64,000 nucleotides of DNA, taken from Psychrobacter luti (GTDB taxonomy: Bacteria > Pseudomonadota > Gammaproteobacteria > Pseudomonadales > Moraxellaceae). The notes under the pieces were generated by a model that made no database searches, was not told the DNA's origin, and saw nothing but the letters and a program-made list of their open reading frames with translations. Both the position numbers and the translations under genes were made by a program. The DNA is taken from assembly GCF_014192115.1 (NCBI RefSeq), contig NZ_JACHXL010000003.1, positions 1 to 64,000 of the forward strand. The letters run 5' to 3'. Shown piece by piece: positions 49,377-59,413 of the stretch. Every line of letters starts with the position of its first letter. The stretch's first letter is position 1.

Positions 49377-49930
49377 ATAACCCACTCAGTTTCGATGAAT
49401 TATTAGACTATTTGGACAATGAAGAAAGCGCTTTTGTGCTCGATAGTGTTGCCACCCATGGTTTTTTGACCGCGACTGTCATTGGCCGTCCGTTGCCAAA
49501 TTGGATAGAAGCATTGTTTGAAGGTCATGTCAGTGAAATTCCTGCAAATGTGCTTGACGGTATCCAGCGCTGGCGCGAATCGATTATGGCGGAACTGAAA
49601 AACGAGACGCCAATTGAACTACCATTTGGTGAAGATGCCGGTAACGAAGAAGTGGCGGTCGACTTTTCAGACGAGTCAGATATCGTTGCTTGGTCGATTG
49701 GTTTTGTTGATGCGATGTATGGTGATGAAGCCAGTGATTGGTTTGAAGATGAAGAGACCGCAGAAGATGTGGCGGTCTTAACCTTGCCGATGATTGTACT
49801 CAGTGGTATTGATGATGAAGACCCTGAGCTTGCGCAAATGCGTGCCGATGAAGATAAAATGGCGCAAATGGCCAATAGTATCGAAGGCAATTTGACTGAG
49901 CTGTTTTTATTGTTTCATACCAACGACTAG
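49373..49930 (+). CDS. UPF0149 (YecA/YgfB-like) protein
   Basis: 185 aa, acidic. It begins with the family pattern LSFDELLDYLDNEESAFVLDSVATHGFLTATVIG and has the second conserved block SDIVAWSIGFVDAMYG near residue 103. No C-terminal SEC-C zinc motif, so it is the short YgfB-like form. Cytoplasmic, function unknown; a Pseudomonas relative controls antibiotic tolerance genes. CAAGGAC lies upstream of the ATG. Confidence 0.8.
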   Translation: MNNPLSFDELLDYLDNEESAFVLDSVATHGFLTATVIGRPLPNWIEALFEGHVSEIPANVLDGIQRWRESIMAELKNETPIELPFGEDAGNEEVAVDFSDESDIVAWSIGFVDAMYGDEASDWFEDEETAEDVAVLTLPMIVLSGIDDEDPELAQMRADEDKMAQMANSIEGNLTELFLLFHTND

Positions 49931-50110
49931 AACTGTTTGTATATAAACAGACGGACGAATATATAGCTAAATAGACGGCATGTATTGGATATCTTTATCC
50001 CAGTAGATGTTGTCTAAAAATCAATGCTGTCAATAAGCATTCTTCATTGCTATTTGCTTACTACCTAAATATCCATTGAACCCCCGATAAGTCACCGATA
50101 AGGCTGTACT

Positions 50111-50593
50111 ATGACTGTGCAACTCTCCAATCTTGAGCACTTACCCAACTATCAGATTACCGAGCGCTTAGATGTCGTATATGGCAGTACCGTGCGCTCA
50201 AAGCATGTTGGTAAGGATTTGTTTGCTGGGCTTAAAAACATCGTCGGCGGTGAGCTGACCGCATATACCGAGCTGTTAGAAGAATCGCGCCAAGAAGCGA
50301 TCGACCGCATGGTGGTTAAGGCAGAAGCATTAGGCGCTGATGCGGTTGTGGGTCTTCGGTTTTCGACCTCTAGCATTGCTCAAGGTGCATCAGAGCTGTT
50401 TGTTTATGGTACAGCGGTCAAAGCCGTCCCGATGCCGCAGCAACCGCTTTCGACTCATGGGCCTCAGTCGCATCAGCCACCGAGCAATCACTCTGGTCAT
50501 ACGGATTTTAACAATCAAGATAATAGTCAAGCAGCACCTCAATCGCCAAGCACTTCTGCTGATGATTTGCCACGTTTCAACCCTTTTGGTTAA
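50111..50593 (+). CDS. YbjQ/UPF0145 family protein, soluble copy
   Basis: 160 aa. The first 105 residues are the YbjQ domain: YQITERLDVVYGSTVRSKHVG, GGELTAYTELLEESRQEAIDRM, ALGADAVVGLRFSTSSIAQG and FVYGTAVKAV. The family forms pentameric barrels; function is unclear despite a 'heavy-metal binding' label. A Gln/Ser/Pro-rich tail of about 50 residues follows. Co-directional with a related gene 48 bases downstream. Confidence 0.85.
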   Translation: MTVQLSNLEHLPNYQITERLDVVYGSTVRSKHVGKDLFAGLKNIVGGELTAYTELLEESRQEAIDRMVVKAEALGADAVVGLRFSTSSIAQGASELFVYGTAVKAVPMPQQPLSTHGPQSHQPPSNHSGHTDFNNQDNSQAAPQSPSTSADDLPRFNPFG

Positions 50594-50641
50594 TAAACCA
50601 TAAAGAAAGCGGCAACGCTTTTTGATGACACGAGACGTCCC

Positions 50642-51178
50642 ATGAATAACTCTCTCACCCAAATGCTGATGAACTATGCGCCGCTTATCGTCCTGTTTGT
50701 GCTGGGCTGGTTTTTTGGGGCGCGGCATGAGCGTCAGCATTTGGCACGATTAAGAGTCGCAGAGCAAGAACTCAGTCATATTATCGTCTCAAGTGAGCGC
50801 TTTTATGTGCCAAAACTTGCTGCAGATACTAAGGGTCAGCTGGTACTTGGCAGTGTGGTGATTGCGCAAGATTATTTTAAAATGGTCATAGCGCGCATTT
50901 TAAGTATCTTTGGCAAAAATCTGACCACTTATGAAACCTTGCTTGACCGCGCGCGCCGTGAAGCATTGGTACGTATGCGCACTGAAGCACAGGCACAAGG
51001 CTATAACCATATCTATGGTTTACGTCTTGAAGTGAGTAATATTAATCAATTGGGCAGCATGGTCGAAGCCATTGCCTATGGTACAGCAGTGCTTAGTACT
51101 GAAAATTCTACTAAAGCGTCTACTGACGCTTCCATCACTATGCCTACCAAAACCTCCATCAATACTTCCAAAATATAA
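50642..51178 (+). CDS. YbjQ-related membrane-anchored protein
   Basis: 178 aa. One hydrophobic segment at about residues 10-27 and a basic stop-transfer region precede a YbjQ-like domain (about 45-155) with GKNLTTYETLLDRARREALVRM and AQGYNHIYGLRLEVSNI. It looks like a membrane-tethered paralogue of the preceding protein. A Thr/Ser-rich tail ends it. The two genes probably form an operon, so a mixed soluble/anchored complex is conceivable. Confidence 0.7.
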   Translation: MNNSLTQMLMNYAPLIVLFVLGWFFGARHERQHLARLRVAEQELSHIIVSSERFYVPKLAADTKGQLVLGSVVIAQDYFKMVIARILSIFGKNLTTYETLLDRARREALVRMRTEAQAQGYNHIYGLRLEVSNINQLGSMVEAIAYGTAVLSTENSTKASTDASITMPTKTSINTSKI

Positions 51179-51573
51179 CTTCTTATACTGCAATGACTAT
51201 TTAATCATCATTATTTAACCGTCAATTATCCAAAACTGCACGTTGAGTCGCTTTGTTTAGTCCTCCGTCATTTCTGCTCAGTCAGGATATGCTGCATTTG
51301 ACTGGTGAGTCGTTGAATAAAACAGCTAAACTTGACTTATGCCCTATATACTTCCTGTGTTAATTCTTAATTATTGTCGATAGTTAGAGATAGCGTGCTA
51401 CGAAGGATGCTATAAAACATCGTTTAAAATAAGTATTGTTTAAAACGGGTGATGTCCGTTATCTATAAGCATTAGCACGTAGTGACAAGCGTATTAGCAA
51501 GGATTGCTAATCAGGCATCATTTAATCATTATAAATTGACCTAGCAATAGGTCTTATCTACAGGGATGTAGTT
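51179..51573. other. Intergenic region upstream of the BASS symporter gene
   Basis: About 395 AT-rich bases. It ends with CAGGGA as ribosome site for the next gene. No hairpin, repeat or RNA gene was recognised. Confidence 0.4.
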
Positions 51574-52497
51574 ATGGAAAGTCTGGCTCTAGTCACCTTA
51601 GTAAATACCGTTATTATTCCCCTTTGCTTGTTTTTAATCATGATGGGTATGGGTTTAACCCTTATTACCAATGATTTTAAACGGGTATTAAAATACCCAA
51701 AAGCTGTCGGTATTGGCTTGACCAATCAGCTGATACTGCTGCCTATCATTGGCTTTGCTTTAGCCAATATCATGCCATTACGTCCAGAATACGCCGTCGG
51801 AGTTATGCTCCTCGTGCTGTGTCCGGGTGGCACCACCTCAAACTTATTTACCTATTTGGCTAAAGGTGATGTGGCGCTGTCGGTGACAATGACGGCGATT
51901 GCCAGCGTTATTACCGTATTTACCATTCCTATTGTGCTGAGCTTTTCATTGATTTATTTTATGGGCAGCGGTAGTGAGTTTGAATTGCCGGTAGTAAAAA
52001 CCGTGCTTACCTTGGTGGTGCTGACAATTGTACCTATTAGTATCGGGATGCTAATTAAACGCTACGCCCCAAAAGTTGCCGATCGCTCACAAGTCTACGT
52101 ATCTCGATTTGGGGTGATATTTCTAATGTTTTTGGTGCTGTTCTTGGGTTATGTGCAACGCGATATCATTGTCGATGCCTTTATCGCCACCGGCCCTGTA
52201 TCAGTATTGTTGAACCTATCGACCATGGCGCTCGGTTATTACAGTAGCAAATGGTTCGGTCTTAACCCAGCGCAAAGAACCTCAGTGACGCTAGAAGTTG
52301 GGCTGCAAAACAGTACCTTGTCGATATTTATGGCATTGACGCTATTATCTAACTATGACATGTCGATGATGCCAGCCATTTATACCTTAGTAATGTTCCT
52401 AACGGCAGGCATTTTGGTGCGTATATTTAGCGCTCGGTACAATAAGCTGAGAAAGTCTGAGATAGAAAGTAGTGTGTTGGCAGCGCGTATGCTGTAA
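51574..52497 (+). CDS. Bile acid:sodium symporter (BASS) family transporter
   Basis: 307 aa with nine to ten hydrophobic segments. The family's first signature VMLLVLCPGGTTSNLFTYLAKGD near residue 75 and the second SVTLEVGLQNSTLSIFMAL near 231 form the sodium-binding crossover. Bacterial members move bile acids, pantoate, pyruvate or other organic anions; the substrate is unknown. Single gene, converging on the formate/nitrite transporter gene. Confidence 0.88.
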   Translation: MESLALVTLVNTVIIPLCLFLIMMGMGLTLITNDFKRVLKYPKAVGIGLTNQLILLPIIGFALANIMPLRPEYAVGVMLLVLCPGGTTSNLFTYLAKGDVALSVTMTAIASVITVFTIPIVLSFSLIYFMGSGSEFELPVVKTVLTLVVLTIVPISIGMLIKRYAPKVADRSQVYVSRFGVIFLMFLVLFLGYVQRDIIVDAFIATGPVSVLLNLSTMALGYYSSKWFGLNPAQRTSVTLEVGLQNSTLSIFMALTLLSNYDMSMMPAIYTLVMFLTAGILVRIFSARYNKLRKSEIESSVLAARML

Positions 52498-52623
52498 GTA
52501 GGGATGAGTTATTTATATAATTATTCAGGCATAGTTGCTCGATTATAATTTCTTAGTTATAAAGCTGCACAACCGCTTTAGATATAGTCAGTGCTGAATA
52601 AAATAACGACAAAATTTTATAAC

Positions 52624-52701
52624 GGGCTACTGTGGTAAATTTTCCTTGCTTGCTGTGTGCTTTGCACGCCAGAGGCTGCGTAAAATTTATCCCAGCAGCC
52701 C
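52624..52701. repeat. 78-bp imperfect palindromic element
   Basis: The ends are imperfect inverted repeats of 20 bp (52624-52643 and 52682-52701, 17 of 20 paired): GGGCTACTGTGG... against the complement of ...CCCAGCAGCCC. Inside is a GC-richer core with AGAGGCTGCG. It sits between two convergent genes and resembles intergenic repeat elements (MITE-like). Only one copy was found in this window. Confidence 0.5.
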
Positions 52702-52786
52702 TTTACGTTTTTAAATGGAATTGACTTCAGTTAAAGTCAGTTATGCAGTCTTAGTATTAGATTTAAAAATACCATGCTAATTACCT

Positions 52787-53869
52787 CTAGTGTCCACGGA
52801 TATTGTTTTTTGCCTCTAGTTTATCCTTAGCCGTTTCTTCTTTTACTTTGGCTAATTCAAATAGGAAGGTACGGTTTTTAAGTATCGCGACAAATACCAC
52901 GCCGCCCACGGTATTGCCTACCAACACCACGGCTAAAAATAGCAAATAACGCCCTAAGCTGACGGTATTGCCATAGAGCAGGGCTGAAAATATTTCGATA
53001 TTACCCACGATACTATGATGCAAACCTAAAAAGCCGATACTGCCAGTAATAAGCGTCACCAAGACGATGCGGCTAAGAGTATCGCGTGCTGAGGTCACAA
53101 GCCACGCGGTGACGCCCATCATCCAACCTGCCAAGATGGCACTGCCAAATATTACCCACCATCTAAAACCTAAGATATGCTCGGCATAAGTATCAATGTC
53201 GCTGACACTAAATAGCTGCATATTTAAACCTAAACCTATCATCAATGCGGCAAATAAACAGCCACCAACAACGTTACCAGCGATGACGATGCCCCAAAGG
53301 CGTAGCAGCTTATTGAGCGGTTCGATTTTATTAAGGACAGGTAGGCTTAACAGAGAGGTTTGTTCGGTAAATAAGAGCGACTGACCAATGACGACGATGA
53401 TAAAACCAATCGGGTAAAGTAGGGAGGCGAGTACCACAGCATAATGGCTAGGTAACACGCCACTCAAAAGCGCAAAAGCCGATAAAATCATAAAGAAGCT
53501 GATGCCAATCTCAAGCCCAGCGGTAAAAGCACTGGTAAATAGCGAGCCAAGCGAGCGCTCAAAGGTTTCTCTGGCATCCATTACCTGCTCAACCAAAATA
53601 CTGGCATAGCTTTTTGCCTGACTTAAATTGTCATCATTAGCGACTTTTTTGATGGTTTCTTTGTCTGCCTCGCTAATATCCTCAGAAAAATCCTCGTCTT
53701 CTAAACTTTCTGTTGCATCGGTGTCATCAGGCATATCAGTCTTGCTAACGTCTTTGTCTTTAGCACTAGATTGTTGATTAGCGCTCTTATTAATTAGGCG
53801 CTTATCTTCTATATTTTCAGCTTCAGAGTGGCTGCTATTGTTATCGGTGTGCTCAGTATCTTGGGACAC
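52787..53869 (-). CDS. Formate/nitrite transporter (FNT) family protein
   Basis: 360 aa. The C-terminal 250 residues have six membrane segments in the FNT/aquaporin-like arrangement, with GLEIGISFFMILSAF, NVVGGCLFAALM and NTVGGVVFVAIL marking the internal repeats. The first 95 residues are a highly acidic, Asp/Glu/Ser-rich cytoplasmic extension unusual for FocA/NirC. Such YfdC-like variants are poorly characterised and the substrate is unknown. The start is GTG. No formate or nitrite metabolism genes are adjacent. Confidence 0.8.
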   Translation of the reverse strand: MSQDTEHTDNNSSHSEAENIEDKRLINKSANQQSSAKDKDVSKTDMPDDTDATESLEDEDFSEDISEADKETIKKVANDDNLSQAKSYASILVEQVMDARETFERSLGSLFTSAFTAGLEIGISFFMILSAFALLSGVLPSHYAVVLASLLYPIGFIIVVIGQSLLFTEQTSLLSLPVLNKIEPLNKLLRLWGIVIAGNVVGGCLFAALMIGLGLNMQLFSVSDIDTYAEHILGFRWWVIFGSAILAGWMMGVTAWLVTSARDTLSRIVLVTLITGSIGFLGLHHSIVGNIEIFSALLYGNTVSLGRYLLFLAVVLVGNTVGGVVFVAILKNRTFLFELAKVKEETAKDKLEAKNNIRGH

Positions 53870-54206
53870 GGTCGGCTCGCTATTTATCAGATAATGATTT
53901 TAGGATAAAGACGCCATCTATATGCTATGCGATGACTAAATGACTAGATAGGTTATCGCATGACTTATATTTTATAACACGACTAGGATTTATTTTGTGG
54001 AAAGTTCAGTCGATTGGGGTTGTTTATTGGTATTTGCTGCTATTTGCCAGTGTTAGTGGCGCAATGGCGCGCTGTAAGACCGATAAATTACCTTAGCATC
54101 TAACAAAATCTGCCCATCTGCGTTAAAATCACTCTATTAATTATTTTCCCTATTTTTCGATATATTTGTTTGACCACATTCATTTTTAATAAAAGACCAT
54201 TCTATT
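53870..54206. other. Divergent intergenic region, FNT / valS
   Basis: 337 bases. TAAAAT near 54132 could be a -10 for valS but no good -35 was seen. No T-box or other leader element was recognised. Confidence 0.4.
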
Positions 54207-57164
54207 ATGAGTACTCCTAATACCCCTGAAAATACCAAGAGCAACCTGACCGAATCTATTCAAGCCGCTTTAAGCCAATTAGAGAACGCCTACAATCCAA
54301 GCGATGTTGAAGCGGGCATGTATCAAGGCTGGGAAGACAGTGGTTATTTTAAGCCAAGCTTTGATAAAGACGAGTCGTTTTCTATCGCCTTGCCGCCACC
54401 GAACGTCACCGGTTCACTACATATGGGTCATGGCTTTAATAATGCCATTATGGATGCGCTGACCCGTTATCACCGCATGGACGGTGACAATACGCTGTGG
54501 CAACCGGGTACTGACCATGCAGGTATTGCCACGCAAATGGTCGTTGAGCGTCGCCTAGAAGCACAAGGTATTAAGCGTCGTGATATGACGCGCGAAGATT
54601 TCATCGATAAAGTGTGGGAATGGAAAGAAGAGTCGGGCGATAATATTACTCGCCAAATTCGCCGTCTAGGTAGCTCAGTCGATTGGACACGTGAGCGCTT
54701 TACTATGGATGATGGCTTATCTAATGCGGTCAAAGAAGTGTTTGTGCGTCTATTCGATGATGGCTTGATTTATCGCGGTAAGCGCCTAGTAAACTGGGAT
54801 CCAAAGTTCCAAACCGCGCTGTCAGATTTAGAAGTCGAAAACCATGACGAAAAGGGCAGCTTGTGGCATTTCCGCTATCATTTCACTGATAAAGAGATGA
54901 CTACGCAAGAGGGCAAAAACTATCTCGTAGTAGCGACGACGCGTCCAGAAACCTTACTGGGTGATACTGCTGTCGCAGTCAATCCTAATGATGAGCGTTA
55001 CGCACACCTGATTGGCAAAACGATTACTTTGCCGATTACTAATCGCGTTGTGCCTATCGTTGCTGATGACTATGTTGATATTGAGTTTGGCACAGGCTGT
55101 GTAAAAATCACCCCAGCCCATGACTTTAATGACTATGACTTAGGCCGTCGTCATGAGTTGCCTCTGATTAATATTCTTGATGAGCGCGCCAATATCTTGG
55201 CAGCGATGGAAGTTTATCCTAACCTGCAAACCCGTGAGCCGGAGTTAGAGACTACACCAAGCGAGTATGCTGGGCTTGAGCGTTTTGCGGCGCGTAAATT
55301 TTTAGTGGCGCAAGCAGGCGAGCAGGGCTGGTTAGAAGACATCGAAGACTATGCGCTAAAAGCGCCGCGTGCTGAGCGTGGCGGTACGATCGTTGAGCCG
55401 TGGTTGACCGATCAATGGTACGTGGCGGTGAGTAAGCTGGCTGGCCCTGCGATTGATGCCGTAGAAAATGGCAGTATCGAGTTCGTCCCCGCGCAATATA
55501 AAAACATGTATATGTCATGGATGACCGACTTGCAGGATTGGTGCATCAGCCGTCAGCTGTGGTGGGGACATCGTATCCCAGCATGGTATGACGACGCGAC
55601 TGGTGAGATTTATGTCGCCCGTGATGAGGCCGAAGTGCGTAGCAAATATAATCTAAGCGATGAGGTGCAACTGCGCCAAGATGATGACGTACTCGATACG
55701 TGGTTTAGCTCTGGTCTATGGACGTTTAGTACTCTTGATTGGGCTGATATCAATGCCGATCCGCGCGTGATGGAGACCTTTCACCCGACTAGCGTATTGG
55801 TCACTGGCTTTGACATCATTTTCTTCTGGGTCGCGCGCATGATCATGATGACTCTGCATTTTGTCAAAAATGAAGATGGCACTCCGCAAGTTCCGTTTAA
55901 GACGGTTTATGTTCATGGCCTCGTGCGTGATGGCAATGGCCAGAAGATGTCCAAATCTAAGGGTAACGTCCTAGATCCTATCGACATTATCGATGGTATC
56001 GATCTTGAAGCGCTGGTTGAAAAACGCACTAGCAATATGATGAACCCAAAAGACGCGGCGAAGATTGAGAAGCAAACGCGTAAAGAGTTCCCTGAAGGTA
56101 TCGCAGCTTTTGGTACTGATGCACTACGCTTTACTTTCACCTCACTTGCTAGTACCGGTCGCGATATCAACTTTGATCTCAAACGTGTTGAGGGCTATCG
56201 CAACTTCTGTAATAAAATCTGGAATGCCAGTCGCTTTGTACTGATGAACTGTGTTGATAGTGAAGGTACTGCGAAGCCTATCGATCAAACGGCTAACATG
56301 GAAGTTTGGGAATTACCAGAAAAGTGGATCATGAGCCGTCTGAACTCGACGATTACCAATATCCATCAGCATTTTGCTCAGTACCGTTTGGATATGGTCA
56401 GCCATGATATCTATGAGTTTATCTGGAATGAATACTGTGATTGGTATGTTGAGCTTGCCAAAGCTAGCCTTAATGACGACTCAGTGTCAGATGAGCGCAA
56501 AGCACAAATTCGCTATGTGCTCTTGCATGTACTGGAGACCGCACTACGCTTTACTCATCCGATTATGCCGTATCTGACAGAACAAATTTGGCAGACTATC
56601 GCGCCACTATTAGATCGTAAAGATACTGCTAGCATCGTTATCGCCGCTTTCCCTAAAACCGACACGACGCAAATCAGTGAGCAAACCGAAGCTGATATGG
56701 CATGGCTACAACAGCTCATCGCGAGCGTACGTAATATCCGTGGTGAGATGAAGCTTGGCAACGCGGTACGTCTGCCAGTACTATTACAAAATATCTCGCA
56801 AGCGGAAGATGAGCGTCTAGCTCGTATCGCTAACCAGTTCAAAGCCTTGGCAAAAGTAGAGAGCTTAACTATCCTAAAAGCAGGCGATGACGTGCCTTTG
56901 TCATCATCAAGTATGGTTGGGCAGCTGCGCGTGCTTGTCCCAATGAAAGGACTGATTGACCCAACCGCTGAGCTAGCTCGCTTAGGTAAGTCCTATGACA
57001 AGCTAAAAGGTCAAGCTGAAGGTATCGCGCGTAAGCTCGGTAATGAAGGCTTTGTCAGTAAAGCGCCAAGTGAGGTGGTCGATGCCGAAAAAGCTAAGTT
57101 GGCTGAGCTAGAAGGGCAGTTGACGGCGATGACGGCGCAGATAGAGCAGTTGAAAGCGTTGTAA
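54207..57164 (+). CDS. valS: Valyl-tRNA synthetase
   Basis: Charges tRNA-Val. The class I signatures are HMGHGF near residue 72 (HIGH) and KMSKSKGN near 576. The CP1 editing domain lies about 200-375, and the C-terminal coiled-coil arm (from about 915, [17 protein letters not shown] onward) is complete. 985 aa, within the family range. A short Asn/Thr/Ser N-terminal extension precedes the first conserved YNPSDVE. The ribosome site is weak. Single gene with a strong terminator. Confidence 0.97.
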   Translation: MSTPNTPENTKSNLTESIQAALSQLENAYNPSDVEAGMYQGWEDSGYFKPSFDKDESFSIALPPPNVTGSLHMGHGFNNAIMDALTRYHRMDGDNTLWQPGTDHAGIATQMVVERRLEAQGIKRRDMTREDFIDKVWEWKEESGDNITRQIRRLGSSVDWTRERFTMDDGLSNAVKEVFVRLFDDGLIYRGKRLVNWDPKFQTALSDLEVENHDEKGSLWHFRYHFTDKEMTTQEGKNYLVVATTRPETLLGDTAVAVNPNDERYAHLIGKTITLPITNRVVPIVADDYVDIEFGTGCVKITPAHDFNDYDLGRRHELPLINILDERANILAAMEVYPNLQTREPELETTPSEYAGLERFAARKFLVAQAGEQGWLEDIEDYALKAPRAERGGTIVEPWLTDQWYVAVSKLAGPAIDAVENGSIEFVPAQYKNMYMSWMTDLQDWCISRQLWWGHRIPAWYDDATGEIYVARDEAEVRSKYNLSDEVQLRQDDDVLDTWFSSGLWTFSTLDWADINADPRVMETFHPTSVLVTGFDIIFFWVARMIMMTLHFVKNEDGTPQVPFKTVYVHGLVRDGNGQKMSKSKGNVLDPIDIIDGIDLEALVEKRTSNMMNPKDAAKIEKQTRKEFPEGIAAFGTDALRFTFTSLASTGRDINFDLKRVEGYRNFCNKIWNASRFVLMNCVDSEGTAKPIDQTANMEVWELPEKWIMSRLNSTITNIHQHFAQYRLDMVSHDIYEFIWNEYCDWYVELAKASLNDDSVSDERKAQIRYVLLHVLETALRFTHPIMPYLTEQIWQTIAPLLDRKDTASIVIAAFPKTDTTQISEQTEADMAWLQQLIASVRNIRGEMKLGNAVRLPVLLQNISQAEDERLARIANQFKALAKVESLTILKAGDDVPLSSSSMVGQLRVLVPMKGLIDPTAELARLGKSYDKLKGQAEGIARKLGNEGFVSKAPSEVVDAEKAKLAELEGQLTAMTAQIEQLKAL

Positions 57165-57250
57165 AGGAGCTTATATTTATTCTTTCATTATTTAATTGAA
57201 GTAATAATTTTCAGATATTAAAGTTAGCTTTTATTAGTTTATGACTCTTT

Positions 57251-57291
57251 AAATAAAACCGCTCTATATTGTGATTAGAGCGGTTTTATTA
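57251..57291. terminator. Bidirectional terminator between valS and the lipoprotein gene
   Basis: AATAAAACCGCTCTA (57252-57266) pairs with TAGAGCGGTTTTATT (57276-57290), placed between convergent genes. Confidence 0.85.
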
Positions 57292-57298
57292 CAGCGAC

Positions 57299-58264
57299 CT
57301 AAACTTGGTCATACGTATCAATGTATTCTTTCAACTGATAATATCGTTCACTTATTATTTCAGTAACACATTCCATACGGACTATTTCCTGACGTGCAGC
57401 TTCCGCCTCTCTTGCACTAGCAATGCATAACTCGTCTCTTTCCTTAACCCATTCTTTTTGGCTTGCTGCTAAAGATTCTTTAATCTCAGCTGATGCTGTG
57501 TTCCAAAGCGTATTGAGTTCATTACGTTTATAATCCATTGTGGCTTTAGATTTGGCTTGCTCAGCAGAGATTGTAGCAAGCTCATTAGCTGACTCAAGGC
57601 TGGCAATTGCTTCAGCTTGTGCGACTAAATATTCTTCTTCTTCTAGAGCTGCTTTCTCAGCAATCGCATTTTCTACATCGGCTTTTTGTTGCCGTGCTTT
57701 TATCGCTTGTACTGAGCTTTTTTGTATGGCATTGATTACTGCAGTTCCAATAAAATCTATAAGCTCAGAACCATTTTGTAATTGTCCATAAATATTAACC
57801 CCATCATCTGTAGGCTGTATAGAATACTCTAAAGAGTATTTTATAGTATTGCCGTCCATATCTATATCTTGTTGGAAAGCTTTCTCACTGAGGTTATACT
57901 GCTCATAGTAGTTCGTGACAAAATTAGCACGTTCAATTAGTTCTGAATCAAGTGTAGTAGATAGTGCTGCAACGCAAAATACTTTTGTACTGTTAGGGTC
58001 TGTTTGAGAGGTACGAATATCTTCTAAAGTAAAGTGGATTTTGCTAGTACTTGCTCTTAGTCCTGCGCTATCTGTAAGTACGCCCTCATTAGATGCGATA
58101 TTTTTTACGCGAGACTGGGTATTGTCTTCTAAAAGAGACTGAACAAGTTGCAAAGAACTATCGTCTCCACATTTCACTGTATTTTCGGATATTGTACTTA
58201 TTTTGTCACAGCCACTTAAGCCTAGTAATATAGTTAAAGGCAGAACAGCAAATCTTAGTTTCAT
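57299..58264 (-). CDS. Lipoprotein with LprI-like (DUF1311) C-terminus
   Basis: 321 aa. Signal peptide with lipobox LSGC (Cys19). The N-terminal domain (about 25-180) is not recognised but contains two further Cys. A coiled coil rich in Ala, Glu and Lys (about 185-245) leads to a C-terminal helical region with LNTLWNTASAEIKESL near 249, EWVKERDELC and a later RMEC. This Trp/Cys pattern is typical of the lysozyme-inhibitor LprI-like family. A periplasmic role in protection from lysozyme is possible but unproven. AGAGG precedes the ATG. Confidence 0.65.
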   Translation of the reverse strand: MKLRFAVLPLTILLGLSGCDKISTISENTVKCGDDSSLQLVQSLLEDNTQSRVKNIASNEGVLTDSAGLRASTSKIHFTLEDIRTSQTDPNSTKVFCVAALSTTLDSELIERANFVTNYYEQYNLSEKAFQQDIDMDGNTIKYSLEYSIQPTDDGVNIYGQLQNGSELIDFIGTAVINAIQKSSVQAIKARQQKADVENAIAEKAALEEEEYLVAQAEAIASLESANELATISAEQAKSKATMDYKRNELNTLWNTASAEIKESLAASQKEWVKERDELCIASAREAEAARQEIVRMECVTEIISERYYQLKEYIDTYDQV

Positions 58265-58745
58265 AACAAACCTCTTTTTTTTATAACGTTGAAATTCGGC
58301 TTTGAACTTTTACTTAAGCCATCTTAGTGATTATTGACTTATGAAATAATAAGAAGCGCTGTAATAAAGAGACTTATTAGTTGATAAAAGTTACTAAATA
58401 TATGTATTTCAGTAACATCAAGATTATGCCCTATTGTTCGGTGTTTTTCTAGTAAGTAAAACGTTGACAGGCTAGTCCTTTTTTTCTATATGTATTCACT
58501 ATTAAATTATTATCATTAAAATTGTAAAATACTAATAACATTGACGGTGAGCAATTTTTGTTTTTTAAGGATTTAGATAAATCCTATAATGCCAATTACT
58601 CAACCGCTAACCAAATACACCAATCAATAGCAAAACCGTGCAAAATCAGTCTTGAACCTAGGTTTGAACTTCTTTATCTTTGATAGCTTATATAGGTAGT
58701 CTAAACCTAACGACCTAATGTCTCATACTGACTGATAAAACTCCC
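58265..58745. other. Divergent intergenic region, lipoprotein / DUF454
   Basis: About 480 AT-rich bases. It contains a perfect palindrome (58569-58584: GGATTTA-GA-TAAATCC) abutting TATAAT (58585-58590), a possible operator and -10. No gene or RNA was recognised. Confidence 0.45.
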
Positions 58746-59168
58746 ATGACTCAAACAAAAAAAGCTTTTTATTATCGACCAAAGACCAATCAACATAGCA
58801 GCCCAACCGTACGTTGGACGTTTTTGATACTGGGCTGGATATTTTTTGTATTGGGTATTATTGGCATCTTGTTACCAGTGATGCCGACTGCACCTTTTAT
58901 ACTATTGGCAGCGGGTTGCTGGGCGCGTAGCTCACGACGCTTTCACTTTTGGCTGATTAATCATAAATATTTTGGTAAATATGTCCGTGATTGGGAAGAT
59001 CGCCGCGCCGTACCGCTATATGCGAAGTGGTTGGCAACCATAATGATGACCATATCAACAATAATGTTGTTTTTTAACATTCCTGCCGATATGATATGGG
59101 TCGCATGGCTGCTAGCCGTTGTCTGTACTAGCGTAGCGGTGTTTTTATTTCGTCTGCCCAATGCTTAA
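58746..59168 (+). CDS. DUF454 (YbaN-like) inner-membrane protein
   Basis: 140 aa. Three to four hydrophobic segments. The family signature GIIGILLPVMPTAPFILLAA near residue 37 followed by CWARSSRRFHFWLINHKYFG near 58 is clear. The function of the family is unknown; YbaN neighbours haem-uptake or recombination genes elsewhere, but not here. The N-terminal 20 residues are basic and soluble. Weak ribosome site. Confidence 0.8.
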   Translation: MTQTKKAFYYRPKTNQHSSPTVRWTFLILGWIFFVLGIIGILLPVMPTAPFILLAAGCWARSSRRFHFWLINHKYFGKYVRDWEDRRAVPLYAKWLATIMMTISTIMLFFNIPADMIWVAWLLAVVCTSVAVFLFRLPNA

Positions 59169-59236
59169 AAATAGGCTAAATAGGGCCAAAAAACAGTCAA
59201 TAGTTGCACTTAGTTACACGAAAGGTGAGATAAGGC

Positions 59237-59265
59237 TTGCGATACTGAACTAACCTCCCTATAAT
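59237..59265 (+). promoter_or_regulatory. Sigma-70 promoter of the cold-shock gene
   Basis: TTGCGA (59237-59242) and a perfect TATAAT (59260-59265) are separated by 17 bases. Transcription would start near 59272, giving a 5' leader of about 140 bases before the cold-shock start codon, a length typical of cold-shock mRNAs whose leaders control translation. Confidence 0.7.
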
Positions 59266-59413
59266 ACGACCAAGCTTAAGAGCAGTTCTGCACCAAATCA
59301 TTACCTCGTAGTATTAGTTATAATCCTTCGTTTTAATATTTATCGTTCAGTAGCTATTTGCAAGCGTTACCGGTCACTAGACCATTAATAAATTAAAAAG
59401 TAGGATTATCAAT

